From Coix lacryma-jobi var. lacryma-jobi (taxonomy: Eukaryota; Streptophyta; Magnoliopsida; Poales; Poaceae): DNA of 64,000 nt. Location of the stretch: contig VDCT01000090.1 of the NCBI GenBank assembly GCA_009763385.1, forward strand, positions 248,001 through 312,000, written 5' to 3'. Shown here in pieces: positions 52,855-63,518 of the stretch. The stretch's first letter is position 1; each line of letters begins with the position of its first letter. The notes below the pieces were generated by a model. It did no database searches, had not been told where the DNA came from, and saw only the letters and a list, made by a program, of their open reading frames with translations. Both the position numbers and the translations under genes were made by a program.

Positions 52855-53430
52855 ATGCCTGTTAACACTCGTGGTGCTAGTTCTTCCCATGGTGGGGATG
52901 ATATCCCTAATGCACCACCAGTTCCACCCTCTTTGGCTAATGCAATTGCAACGTTGGTCAATGCAACAACTCTGTTAGCACAAAATCAGAATGGTGGTCA
53001 ACGTGGTCATGACCGTAATAACAGGGAAGAGACAACATATGTCGATTTCACTGATACCCGTCCTCCAGTGTTTACTAAAGCTGATGAACCTCTTGTAGCT
53101 GATGATTGGCTCCGCACCATGGAACAAAAATTCAGTCTTATCAACTGCACTGAAGTTCAGAAGCCAGCATTTGCAGCTCAGCAACTCCGAGGAGCCGCAG
53201 GGGTTTGGTGGGCAAATTTACTAGCTGTTCAACCAGCCGGTCACCGAATCACTTGGGCTGAATTCAAGGAGGCCTTCAGGGCTCATTATATTCCAGATGG
53301 AGTTATGAAGATGAAGCTTGAAGAGTTCTTAGCTCTCCGTCAGGGAAGTGATCCTGTTATGCAGTACATTGGGAAGTTTAATCATCTATCCCAATATGCC
53401 TTTGACCAGGTCAACACTGATGAGAAGAAT
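52855..53430 (+). pseudogene. Gag of chromovirus 2, N-terminal part
   Basis: Start chosen at ATG 52855 (PVNTRGASSSHGGDD) because it follows an acceptor-like AG; an in-frame ATG at 52819 would add 12 residues. Gag core: YVDFTDTRPPVFTKADEPLVADDWLRTMEQKFSLINC, AAQQLRGAAGVWWANLL, ITWAEFKEAFRAHYIPDGVMKMKLEEFLALRQG, VMQYIGKFNHLSQYAFDQVNTDEK. The frame is interrupted at 53430 by the SIRE solo LTR and resumes at 55416. Confidence 0.9.
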
Positions 53431-53871
53431 TGCGGATACATGGGTGTATGCCGGGTCTCTGAGTGATGAGTGATTGTCAACTGGGATGATGCGCATGTTC
53501 TTTGGCTTGTGTTGTGCAGGTGTCGAGCATGGATACAGTGATCGACGGCGAGGTGAAGGTCAAGTTGAGACGTGCCGTGCCGATGGACCGGGTGCGGTGA
53601 AGGATGGGCGTGCCGTGCGGCGGACGTGCCATGCCGAGGTACCGAGCGGTGAAGGGCGGACGTGAGGCTTGGACTGAGGGACCAGAGGCCCGAGGATCAG
53701 CTGTGGTGGCTGGCAGCCTGTGACGACGACAAGTGAAGAAGTGCGGTCATGTGTTGCCTGAGTCGTGGACTCAGGGACACGTGTCGGTGGACGGGGTGCA
53801 CGGGAGGTGCATCCCATCTACGACGTCGATTTGGTGGTAGAGCCAGGGAAAAACCATCGGATGGACGGTTT

Positions 53872-54129
53872 CCAGGTTTGGGCCTCAAAACCTGGGCGTG
53901 GACGGTTTCTGAGTTTGGCCACAAAACTCGGGCTGAGGGTTTCCGAGTTTGGCCACAAAACTCGGGCTGAGGACGGTTTCCAGGTTTGGGCCTCAAAACC
54001 TGGGCGCTGAGGGTTTGCTGAGTTTGGCCTCAAAACTCAGAAGCTGGTTGGCTGGTTTCCCGGTTTGGGCCTCAAAACCGGGGGTTGGCTGGAAAAGGCT
54101 GGTTTCCCGGTTTGGGCCACAAAACCGGG
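53872..54129. repeat. Tandem hairpin array in SIRE solo LTR
   Basis: Seven units. In order the stems are CCAGGTTT/AAACCTGG, CTGAGTTT/AAACTCGG (one mismatch), CCGAGTTT/AAACTCGG, CCAGGTTT/AAACCTGG, CTGAGTTT/AAACTCAG, CCCGGTTT/AAACCGGG, CCCGGTTT/AAACCGGG, with loops GGGCCTCA or GGCCACA. Spacers are of the type GGGCTGAGGACGGTTT. Confidence 0.88.
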
Positions 54130-54889
54130 GGTGCAGAGCGAGGGCGGCACGTGGAGGCGATCTGGAGGTTGCGTCGAGGCAACGCTTCGAATCGAGCGGG
54201 CGTGGCCGTCGGATACACCTACCACCGAGTTGGTCCAGAATAACCCTAGGGTTTAGCTGGTTCGCTCTGTATTTAGAATAGTGAGGGGTAGAGTAGGAAT
54301 TAGACTTAGGTTAGAATTAGGATAAGTAGAGGGAGACACCCTCCTCCCTTCCGATCTCAGTCATTTGCTCTTTCGCACTTAGGGTTTCCTGCTCTCCCGT
54401 CCCCTGCTGTAGCTAGCAGAGATCCGCATAGAGACTTGCCTCTGTGTACTGTTGATTGTGAGGAAGTGAGACCGTAATCTCACTGTTGTGCAGTTTGTGG
54501 TTGTGATTCGCATTTTGTTCATGTTCTTCGCGGAATCCTTTTTCTCCATGATTTTCACGTCGCTTGATCTCTTTGCTCGGTTCATCTTTTGCAAATCCGT
54601 TTGAACCAAATTGTTCTAGATCGTTGAGGCACTTCTTTCCACCGAAGGAATTAAACTCTAACCTCACGATCTAGGAGATCGATCGATTTTCATTTCGGAT
54701 CAAGTTTTCTCCCTTCCCCCAAAATTCTTCGATTCATCGATTTGGAGATAGGTTCGAGCCATGATCTCTTATGGATAGCTCACTATACTCCTTTTGACTC
54801 CTCTCACCAAGTTTGATCCCTAGAGGATTTGTTTTGGGTGAGATCGAGTTGAATCGGTGGACGAACAACACTGTATCGGGGTGACCGGA

Positions 54890-55145
54890 CGCTTGGTCGA
54901 GATGACCGGACGCACGGGCAGAAAGTCCGGTCGTTGAACGCTCGGTGTGTTGATCTCGTGACTTGACCGGACACTCGGTTTGAACACTAACCGGACGCAT
55001 AGGTTCTACTGTTCATTGAGCTTGTTGTCTTTTGACCGGACGCACTGTTGTTGAACGGACGCTCCCTGCTCGTGAGTCCGGTCAGGAACAGTAAGGTTCC
55101 AGATCGGTTTTTGTGTGACCGGACGCTGACCAGAGTCCGGTCGTG
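54890..55145. repeat. Cluster of GACCGGACGC motifs
   Basis: GACCGGACGC or complement appears about ten times; counterpart of 984-1275. Confidence 0.7.
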
Positions 55146-55415
55146 ACTGTTTTGCGCTGTTTCGTTCGCGGTTTGTTCGTCCGCTGTCGGAATTGATTTC
55201 CGTCTTTTGTGTTGGCTTTCTAGAGTTGTGTAGTGTCCCGCTGTGCTTCTTGGAAGCATCCACCCTACATCTAGGGTCGTGGACATTAGCAAGCTCTAGG
55301 GTTTGTCCTTTTGGGTGACTCTCAGGACAGTGGCTACTAGTTTCCGAAAGGAAATTTTGAAGCTCCCATTCACCCCCCCCCTCTGGTCGCTTTCTGGTTG
55401 ATTCTCGGTCCTTCA

Positions 55416-57133
55416 AGAAGAAGGCGTGTTTCATGAGAGGATTGAATACAAAGCTTCAGTCTATGATGACAACTTGTGGCAATATAAATTATCATGAGAC
55501 AGTGAATGTTGCTATAGCTAGTGAAGAAAAGAATCGCAAGCATAAGGAGGCTAAGAAAAGGAAGGGATTTGCGTCAGGGTCTGGATCATCTGGCGGCAAC
55601 AAGAAGCGTCAGAGGATCGTATATCATCCAGTCCAGCAGTTCCGCCCATCTTATCGTCCACCGTACCGTCTGCCTCAGCAGCAGAATTCTCAGAGTACTT
55701 TTACAAGGCCTGTTATGCCTTTTAATGTTCAACGTCAGCAGAATATTCCTGCTATCCGTCCACCAGTGCCACAAGCTACAAATTATCCATGCTACAATTG
55801 TGGAAAGGTTGGACATTTCTCTCGTGACTGTCCTTATCCAAGGCAGAATGTTCCCAATGCCAATGTACCAAGGCCAGCGGGAAAACAGCAAGCAAACCAG
55901 AACAAGGGAAATGCACAGAACAATCAGAAGGGTAAGGGTACTCAGAAAATAGGAAAGGTTTTCCATACTCAGATAGAAGCTATTCCTGAAGGAGAACCTG
56001 TCATGCTTGGTATGTTCCCTGTTGCTCAATACCCAGCACTTACACTTTTTGATTCTGGTGCATCACATACTTTCATGAATAGAACCATCAAGCTCAACTT
56101 ACCTAATAGCAAGTCTCAACTTCCTATCCATCTTCCTACTCTTAAGAGAACAGTTGAGCGAGTGTGTGCTACCTCTGTCAAGGAAATCCAAGACATTCCC
56201 GTGGTCTGTGAGTTTCCTGATGTGTTCCCAGAAGATTTACCTGGTCTGCCACCTGATCGTGATGTGGAGTTTGAAATAGAACTCAAACCAGGAACAACAC
56301 CAATAGCCAGAAGAGCTTATAGAATGCCACCAAAAGAGTTAGCAGAATTGAAAACTCAGTTGCAAGGTTTGATAGATAAAGGTTTCATTCGACCCAGTTC
56401 ATCACCATGGGGTTGTCCAGCGATCTTTGTGAAGAAGAAGGACCATACCTTGAGGCTATGTGTTGATTATCGTCCCTTGAATGAAGTGACAATCAAGAAT
56501 AAGTATCCTTTGCCCCGTATTGATCTTCTCTTTGATCAACTTGCTGGTGCAAAGGTATTCTTGAAGATAGATTTGAGATCGGGGTATCATCAGATCAAGA
56601 TCAAACCAGAAGATGTCCCAAAAACAGCATTCACTACCAGATATGGTTTGTATGAATATTTAGTCATGTCCTTTGGTCTGACCAATGCCCCAGCACATTT
56701 CATGTACTTGATGAATTCAGTGTTTATGCCAGAGCTAGATAAGTTCGTGGTTGTGTTTATTGATGACATTCTTATCTATTCCAAAACCAAAGAAGAGCAT
56801 GCAGAACATCTCAGGATAGTGTTGACTCACCTGAGAGAACATCAGTTATATGCTAAATTCAGTAAATGTGAGTTCTGGATAGACAAAGTTCAATTCTTGG
56901 GTCATGTTCTGTCAGCTGATGGTGTTGCAGTAGATCCAAGCAAAGTCCAAGAAGTTCTTGACTGGAAGTCACCAACGTCAGTACATCAAGTTCGGAGTTT
57001 CTTAGGATTAGCAGGGTATTATCGTAGATTTATCCCTGACTTCTCCAAGATCTCTAAACCAATGACAACACTGCTAAAAATGACACCAAGTTTGTGTGGT
57101 CATCAGAATGTGAAGAAGCTTTTCAGACTCTGA
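55416..57133 (+). pseudogene. Gag C terminus, protease remnant and RT of chromovirus 2
   Basis: Continues Gag (RGLNTKLQSMMTTCGN, KHKEAKKRKGF), CCHC knuckle CYNCGKVGHFSRDC (about 55792-55833), then the retropepsin site LFDSGASHTFMNRT. From here about 75 residues usual in this family, including the ILGM.W signature, are missing, apparently lost between two NRT motifs. RT follows: EFPDVFPEDLPGLPPDRDVEFEIEL, SSPWGCPAIFVKKKDHTLRLCVDYRPLNEVTIKNKYPLPRI, FLKIDLRSGYHQIKI, FGLTNAPAHFMYLMN, catalytic VVFIDDILIYS, FLGHVLSADGVAVDP. A frameshift near 57077 ends the frame at 57133; the correct frame (FVWSSECEEAFQTLKKLL) runs to about 57200. Confidence 0.9.
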
Positions 57134-57214
57134 AAAAGTTATTGACAACTGCACCAGTATTAGCTCAGCCAGACATTGAAAAATCCTTTGATGTGTATTG
57201 TGACAACTGCACCA
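57134..57214 (+). pseudogene. RT/RNase H start and deletion joint of chromovirus 2
   Basis: In the shifted frame: TLKKLLTTAPVLAQPDIEKSFDVYCD, the beginning of RNase H, then a break. The last 14 bases before the LTR, GACAACTGCACCAG (57201-57214), repeat those at 57144-57157, which marks filler DNA at the joint. The rest of RNase H, integrase and the LTR start are gone. Confidence 0.85.
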
Positions 57215-60200
57215 GGATCATGTTTCAAGTCACCATTGAGGTATAATTCAAATTTGGTTAAAATTCAGTTAAAAGGGTTTAATTAATTTGAGAACCCTAT
57301 TTTATCCCCTTTCTTATCAATCAAAATCTAGAAAGAATTTGAGTATTCTTCAAACAGAAAAGTTGCTCCATTTTTTATAAGGATCAACTTTGATGTATAA
57401 AGTTTTTCAAGTTCTTATATGAAATCAAAAGTAATTGTGAAAGTACACTTTTGCCCTTTTTGTCCCCTTTGATTTGCAAAACCCTAATTCAAAATCTAAG
57501 TATATTTTGCTTATGTTGCAAAAATAAAAGATGTTCAGTATTGAATTCTGAGAATTTGATATTTTAACATATTTTCAACTTGTATTCAAAAATCCAAAGT
57601 AATTTCAAAAATTCCGAAAAGGTTTAAAGGAGAGGAGGGGGATAAGTTCAGTCTCCTGTTCATGGCGGTGGACAGCCGACCTTGGGTCGCTCATGCCAGC
57701 GCGAAAGGCGTCGATCTCTCTCGATTGAGCTCGCAACTGAGTTCGTGGCCAGGTCAAGCAGCTGCTGGCGCTCCCCCTCGCGTCGTGGCGCTTCCTCCTG
57801 AGCTCGCCGATCGCCGTCGCCGTTTTGCCACCTAGGGCACCGACGGGCTCCAGTTCACCCAATCCTCAAATGCATCGCCTTTGATAGTCCTCATCCAAAA
57901 TTGACCGCAACTATAACTCCCTTACCTCCATGCTCATCTCCAGAGCCCATCTCTTCGACCTCTACTGCCTCAGAGAGCTCGTGCTCGCCGTTCTTCTTTC
58001 CGCCGGGCAAAATCGCCGTCGAGCTCGACCTCGCCGTGGTCAGCCCATCGGAGCACTCCTCTACTCTTCGTGTCTCATGTTTCTGTTTTGCCTTGACCCC
58101 AGGTTACTCATCGGCTCGATGGTTTTCCTTATGGCGCTCAGGTCTCGCCGGAACATCATCTTCTTCGCTGGAGCTCGCCGCTGCAAGCCACTGCTCCCTG
58201 GACTTCTCTTCTCCGTTCGTCCTCCGCTTGAACCAACTACGAGGCCAGCATCAGGGTGAGCTACTGGAGCTTCCTAGCCTCTCTGTTCTACTGCTACCGG
58301 CCAAGGTTCGCCGGAACAGCTCCGTCGTGAGCCAGTCCGCCGCCGTGCGTGGCCGAGCTTAACCAGAGCGGTAGCATTTAGGGTTAGGGGTCCTATCGGC
58401 CGCGGATGACTTGCTGGTGCTTGTGCTCGCGTCCGTTAGGTCTCTAATGGCCAGAGTTGACCGGCGTAGGGTTCACCGGCGCGCGGTGCGCCGCCATTCA
58501 CGCTGGCCGAAGTCGGGGACTTCACGTTTGTGAAGATGAGAAAAGTCAAGGTGCTGGTTGCAAAGCCCGTGACTCATGTGAATAGCGCTCGGGACCGCGG
58601 GTTGTTTTCTCCGAAGTCGAAGGGCTTTTCTACAAAAGAGGTGAAGCGCGCGGGCGGGAGTTAGGCCGGACCATTTTCGCGTGCGCTAGGCCGAGCGGGA
58701 GCGGGCCGAAAGCCCAGTTTGGGCTAGATTCAAGTTTTTCTTTTTATGGCTTTATGCACAGTAGCCAGTTTTGTTATTTTTGCTATAATTTTTCTATAGC
58801 TCTGTTATTTGAGAAATTTGACATGTTAAATGATAGCATGTCTGTGCTAATATAAAAATTATAAAACTTATATTTGGAGCAATTTTACTATGACAATTAA
58901 ATCTGTACTTTAATTAATAAATGCAACTTTGATGAATTATGTGATTTTCTGTGTTTCTCCAAAAATCATGAAATTTGACATGTGAGTTTATGTCATTGAT
59001 ATCTACCTTCATGATTATTTTCAGCTCTGTTTGAATAAGTATGATTTATTTATAAATTAAGGCTAATTAAAATGACTTATAAAATAAATAGAATTGTTAA
59101 TCCCTTTTAGATTTGTGCGATTTTTGGTTTTGTTTGACAATCAGGGGAACGTTAGCATGATTTGCTCCCTGGTTATGGATTCCTTTATGCTAATGACCTT
59201 TCGTTGCTTGATTAGTTACATAACCTTGCTTAATAGAGATAATAAAATTTGCTTAGTCTTTATATATAGTTTAATAGCTAAGTTGGTTTTGTTGGTTTGC
59301 AACTTTACCGTGATGAAAGATTGTACAAATAAATGTCTACAGCTTAGAAAATTTCCATCTTTACCGTGGTCATGTCATAAGCATTCCATTGATCATGCAT
59401 ATGCACTTCTACGTGTAGAGCTCGTTTCGGAAGGACCTGATCCTCAGTGGGTTTCTCCTGAGTGCGTGGATCCTTCTGATTTTTCAAAATCTCCGGACTT
59501 CGCTGATCACCAAGGCAAGCCCCGGACATTAACCCTATCCTTGTATTTTTATAAAGTTATTTATATCACTTGAGTTAATATGATGCATTAAGTGAATAGG
59601 AGTTGAGTGAATCCTATTTGATGCATTACCAATCTTGATGATTCCAATACTTAACCTTGATACCCGTTTTATGAAAATGCTTAGTATGCTTAGCCATGCT
59701 TTACTACTTTATTATAGTAGCTGCTTTTAAAAATGGTTGCTATGTTATAGAAATCATGAATCTTGAGATAACATGATAACGATAGTAACTTACATCAAGA
59801 ATGGAGTCTTGTTGTAAGGTTACTCAACAGAGGACCTTATCGTTGTTGGCCTGCTGTGATTGAGACCTTTGAGTACAGCCCACATGCGGTGGTAAGCCTC
59901 ATCTATAGCTATTCCGATACTTGAGAACGGCCAACCGCGTACTGGGAGTGGAGAGATGGCGGGAGTAGCGTGTACCCTCGGGGCTATGAGATAGTCGGGT
60001 TCGAGGTGTACTGTACTCTCGGGTGACGCTGGACCCGTTCTTGTATGGGAGGATCTATAGATAGGGTTGACGTATGCAAGATTAAGTTCTACATATGTCG
60101 TGTGGTACTGAATCCCCAGCTGGGTTTAATCGATTCGAATCGCCGTGTTTCCTCGGATATGGAGCCTCAATCCACTGACCGCACCGTAGTAATGAATGGG

Positions 60201-60890
60201 ATCTTTATGAAATGAGAACGAAAGATGTGGTATGCTTATGAAAGTTTGAGAATCTTTAAATAGTCATAAAGTTTTAATCTTGAGTTAAAACTTGAAAGTA
60301 GGGTTTTTGCTATTAGTAAACTTTTATGCAAAAGAAATGTTTTGATCTTGCTAAAGCCTTACCTTGAATCCCTATAGCCTTCATACCTGAGTCTTCTTCT
60401 CTTTTCTAGACGGTTAAGTCTTGTTTAGTACTTTTGTACTCAGGGTTTGTTAACCTTTGTTGCAGACTTGCAGGTGAGTTCATTGATCATCCTTTTGGTG
60501 GTCAATGTTTCTTCACTCTTATGGAGGAGAGTGATAATGACTCTGATGTTTGACCTTGGGCAAGTAACAAAAGTTGTGTGGTATATGTAATATAAAGTTC
60601 CGAACCTTTTATGTAATAAGTACTTATGGGTTGTAAACTTTTAAACTTAAGTTTCAATCTATGTTATATACTCTTTCTGTTTTACTCTGATTTATCTTAT
60701 CTATAAAACTGTTGTAATACTGTGATGCTTGATGAGGGAATTCCTGAAAAGAATATAACGTGGATGATTCGGGTCTCCGAGGACACCCGATAGATCTCTT
60801 GAGTCATTTGGAACTCGTGCACGCTGATCAGAAGTCTTTAAGACAATGATGGGTGCATGTGGGCCACTTTATTCAAGAGGTTCTGCCACA
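57215..60890 (+). repeat. 3' LTR of chromovirus 2, lacking its first about 276 bp
   Basis: Begins at GGATCATGTTTCAAGTC, which equals position 47936 in the 5' LTR, and ends CTGCCACA. Differences from the 5' LTR are scattered single bases plus small indels, for example GCAGACTTGCAG for GCAG near the donor-like site. Confidence 0.93.
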
Positions 60891-60902
60891 TCCGATACCA
60901 AT
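60891..60902 (-). other. Proximal half of the primer site of SIRE copy B
   Basis: TCCGATACCAAT; minus strand ATTGGTATCGGA. The first five bases are also the second copy of the chromovirus 2 target duplication. Confidence 0.88.
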
Positions 60903-62984
60903 TGAAGGACCGAGAATGCAATAGCAAGGCGACCAGAGGGGGGCTGAATGGGAGCTAAAAAATTTCTCTCAAAACTTTGGCCTTTTGTTCCCAAAATCAA
61001 CCCCAAAAGCTTCGATCAAAACCGTGATGCCCACGACCCTTGGAAGAGCGTGCATGATCCCTAGGATCACACCGAGGCACCACAAAGTGATAGCAATCAA
61101 AACGCCAAAAGTACCGGCACAAGTTCGACTCTTAAAAACCAAGTCCTGAACGTAGATAGACGGCTACGTCAAGAAATCCCCAAATACCGATGCTAACAAG
61201 TGGCAAAGATACCTGGAGAGGTTCCTTGGTCAATTCTAGTGCCAAACGAGAAGTCCGGAAACCAAGCGAAGAAGTCAGGAGAGCAAACGAGCTAAACCGG
61301 AGGCTTCAGCCAAATCCCAGACTGTCCGGCCCTGAGGTCCCGGACTGTCCGCGACTACTGCGGACTGTCCGCTAGCCGATCCCGGACTGTCCGCTGCCTA
61401 AAAATGCAAAACAGCACAGCTGCTGCAAGTCCCATGGACAGTCCCAGACTGTCCGTGGTTTATACCGGCGGACTGTCCGCCGGTCAACCGAGACCCAAAC
61501 AACAGAGACTCGCGGCCACTGCTCGGGCCAAGTCCCCAACGCGCGGACTGTCGGCGGGAGGAACGGCGGACTGTCCGCGACCTCCCAGTGAGGGTGATTT
61601 CGGTCGCCCCTCACACAACACTTCCCAAATCCGAATCAACACTCAATCCCACGTTCCCAAACTTGGAGAAGATGATCACAAGGTAGTTAGGAGACTATCC
61701 CCAAGAAATCATCCGCTCAAATCAACTCAAACACTGGGAAATCGAAAGGGGAGGAGTATGAACGAAAAAGCGCCACGAAAATGAAATCAACCCGATCTAC
61801 TTGTCCATGAGGAGTTAGATGAATTCCTTCGGTGGAAATGATCTCCTCACTATAAAGAACAAGTTGATTCAAACGGATTTCGCAAAGACGCAGTAGAGAG
61901 GGAGATCGAGTGACGAGAAAATCGCGGAGAAAAGAAGAACGTGAAGAACACGAACAAAACGCGAATCAAGTCATCGATCTGCAACCGTGTGGCTACCACA
62001 TGCTACAACAGTGAGATTACGGTCTCACTTCCTCAAAATCTCCACTACACAGAGGTATGGTTCTCTGCGGATCTCAGCTAGCTAGAGCAGGGGATTGGGA
62101 GAGCAGGAAACCCTAGAAGCAAAGAGCAAATGACTGAGATACTAGGGGAGGAGGGTGTCTCCCTCGACTTATCCTAATTCTAATTCCTACTCTACCCCTC
62201 TCTAATTACAGAGCGAACCAGCTAAACCCTAGGGTTATTCTGGACCAACTCGAGGATGCTGGTGATCCGACGGCCACGCCCGCACAACTGGTAGCATTGC
62301 CTCGACGCAACCTCACCGATTGCCGCCACGTGCCGCCACCGCTCCGCTCGTCCTTTTCATGGACTTCGCCCCTGGTTTTGAGGCCCAAACCGGGAAACCA
62401 GCCTTCACGACCAACCCCCGGTTTTGAGGCCCAAACCGGAAAACCAGCCGACCGTAGCCTGAGTTTTGTGGCCCAAACTCAGCAAACCCGTAGCACCCAG
62501 GTTTTGAGGCCCGAACCTGGAAACCATCCTCAGCCCGAGTTTTGTGGCCCAAACTCGAAAACCATCAGCGTCCAGGTTTTGAGGCCCAAACCTGGAAACC
62601 GTCCACTCGGTGGTTTTTCTGTGGCTCAACCACCAAACCGAGCCGTAGAGGGGATGCACTGCCCATGCACCCCGTCCACCGACACGTGTCCCCAGGTCCT
62701 CAACCCAAGCAACACCGTGCCCGCAAGTCTTCGCTCGTCGCTATCCCAGGCTGTCAGCCACCACAGCTGATCCTCGGGCCACCGGTCCGTCAGTCCATGC
62801 CTTACGTCCGCCCTTCGCCACTCTCGGTCCATCGGCACGGCACGTCTCTACTTGGCCTTCACCTTGCCTCTGATCACTGTATTTGTGCTCGACACCTGCA
62901 CAACACAAGCCAAAGAACATGCGCATTATCCCAGTTGACAATCACTCATCACTCAGAGACTCGGCATACACCCATGTATCCGCA
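60903..62984 (-). repeat. 5' LTR of SIRE copy B
   Basis: 2,082 bp, partner of 38171-40251, with the GCGGACTGTCCGC palindromes (about 61318-61580) and the hairpin array at 62370-62595. One array unit here reads CCAGGTTT/GAACCTGG, a single change from perfect. Confidence 0.94.
62370..62595. repeat. Tandem hairpin array in SIRE 5' LTR
   Basis: Six units aligned with those at 39638-39862: stems in CCTGG/CCGGG, CCGG/CCGG, CTGAG/CTCAG, CCAGG/CCTGG, CGAG/CTCG and CCAGG/CCTGG classes. Confidence 0.85.
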
Positions 62985-63518
62985 GGTTCTCGACTCTTTC
63001 TTACTCACATTCTTCATCGGCCGATTGGTGTCAACACACTCTGTTATCTATTTAACACTTGAAGCTCTATCAGCTACCTTTAGCCGATATTATTACTTAG
63101 ACGACCTTTCTTTTAGCCGATTAGTATTAAAATGACTTATTTAGTCGATCCACCTTAAGATCTGGATCCGATGGTACTCCCGAACCAACGCCCTTTCACC
63201 TTCTCGAGCCTTACTTATAAATACCAAAATGCTGGTTTCTCGAACACACCACGCATTCATTGCCTCACTCTTCGGCCTTTGCTCTCCTCAACCACTGACT
63301 GCCCTTCTTCTTCAACTGGCGATCAAATCAATGGCGGATAACCGCGGTAAGCGTCCGCCGAGGAATCGGAGTCCGTGGACGGTCCTCCGGTGACTCGTCG
63401 CTGTGTGCTCGGGTAATGATTTCCTCTTCAACAACTTCTTTGTGCTCCGAAACTTCTCATTCACCCAAGGAAAACCCTAACCTTTCCGTAGTCCTTCTCC
63501 TCCGGCAGACGGCCAAGG
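62985..63518 (+). pseudogene. Promoter and first exon of a second antisense gene in the Tat-like element
   Basis: Plus strand. TATA box TATAAATA at 63216-63223, start ATG at 63331 (ADNRGK). The frame meets TGA at 63391, but one frame over the same exon continues ASAEESESVDGPPVTRRCVLG to a donor-like CGG|GTAATG at 63412/63413, so a one-base shift is likely. An acceptor CTCCGGCAG lies at 63508. The next exon is cut at 63518 by another LTR. I do not recognise the protein. It could be a second antisense ORF of the Tat-like element; 62985-63215 is its upstream region with several GCCGAT motifs. Confidence 0.4.
63216..63223 (+). promoter_or_regulatory. TATA box, antisense gene promoter
   Basis: TATAAATA in CTTATAAATACC, about 108 bases before the ATG at 63331. 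A C/T-rich leader (TTCATTGCCTCACTCTTC) suits a plant 5' untranslated region. Confidence 0.5.

Larger units (their letters stand above)
53431..55415 (+). mobile_element. SIRE solo LTR (subfamily A) inside chromovirus 2 gag
   Basis: 1,985 bp in plus orientation, TGCGGATACATGGG ... CGGTCCTTCA, flanked by AGAAT (53426-53430) and AGAAG (55416-55420), a target duplication with one change. Excision restores Gag (NTDEK..KKACFMRGLN). It carries the hairpin array (53872-54129) and ACCGGAC motifs (about 54890-55145). Confidence 0.93.
47660..60890 (+). mobile_element. Tekay-like chromovirus 2, carrying an extra H3-tail-like ORF
   Basis: Plus-strand element, LTRs 47660-51596 and (5'-truncated) 57215-60890, with perfect target duplications TCCGA (47655-47659, 60891-60895). 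iMet primer site TGGTATCAGAGC at 51599. The internal order is an extra ORF (52088-52633), Gag, CCHC, protease remnant and RT; RNase H, integrase and the expected chromodomain are deleted together with the first about 276 bp of the 3' LTR. A SIRE solo LTR splits Gag. It is defective, but the target duplications show that it came in as a whole. Confidence 0.93.
38171..62984 (-). mobile_element. SIRE-lineage Ty1/copia element, copy B, with both LTRs
   Basis: Minus-strand element with LTRs 38171-40251 and 60903-62984 and perfect target duplications GGTTC (38166-38170, 62985-62989). Total span 24.8 kb, of which 13.2 kb is a nested chromovirus (47660-60890) inserted exactly in the primer-binding site. 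Without it the element is about 11.6 kb. Gag is open; pol carries at least five stops. The LTR pair differs visibly at many positions, more than the chromovirus 1 pair, in keeping with its older place in the nest. Confidence 0.93.
13153..63518 (-). mobile_element. Tat-like Ty3/gypsy element acting as the matrix for nested insertions
   Basis: The 3' LTR and PPT lie at 13153-14574. Rightwards come four collinear blocks (14575-15890, 23594-24216, 36870-38170, 62985-63518) separated by insertions that each carry perfect 5 bp target duplications, so the blocks were once contiguous. They hold a plus-strand, i.e. antisense, plant-mobile-domain gene. From memory, extra antisense ORFs with this domain between pol and the 3' LTR are described for the Tat lineage, including Grande/Retand types. 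The gag-pol part would lie beyond 63519 and is not visible, so the lineage is inferred. Confidence 0.55.
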
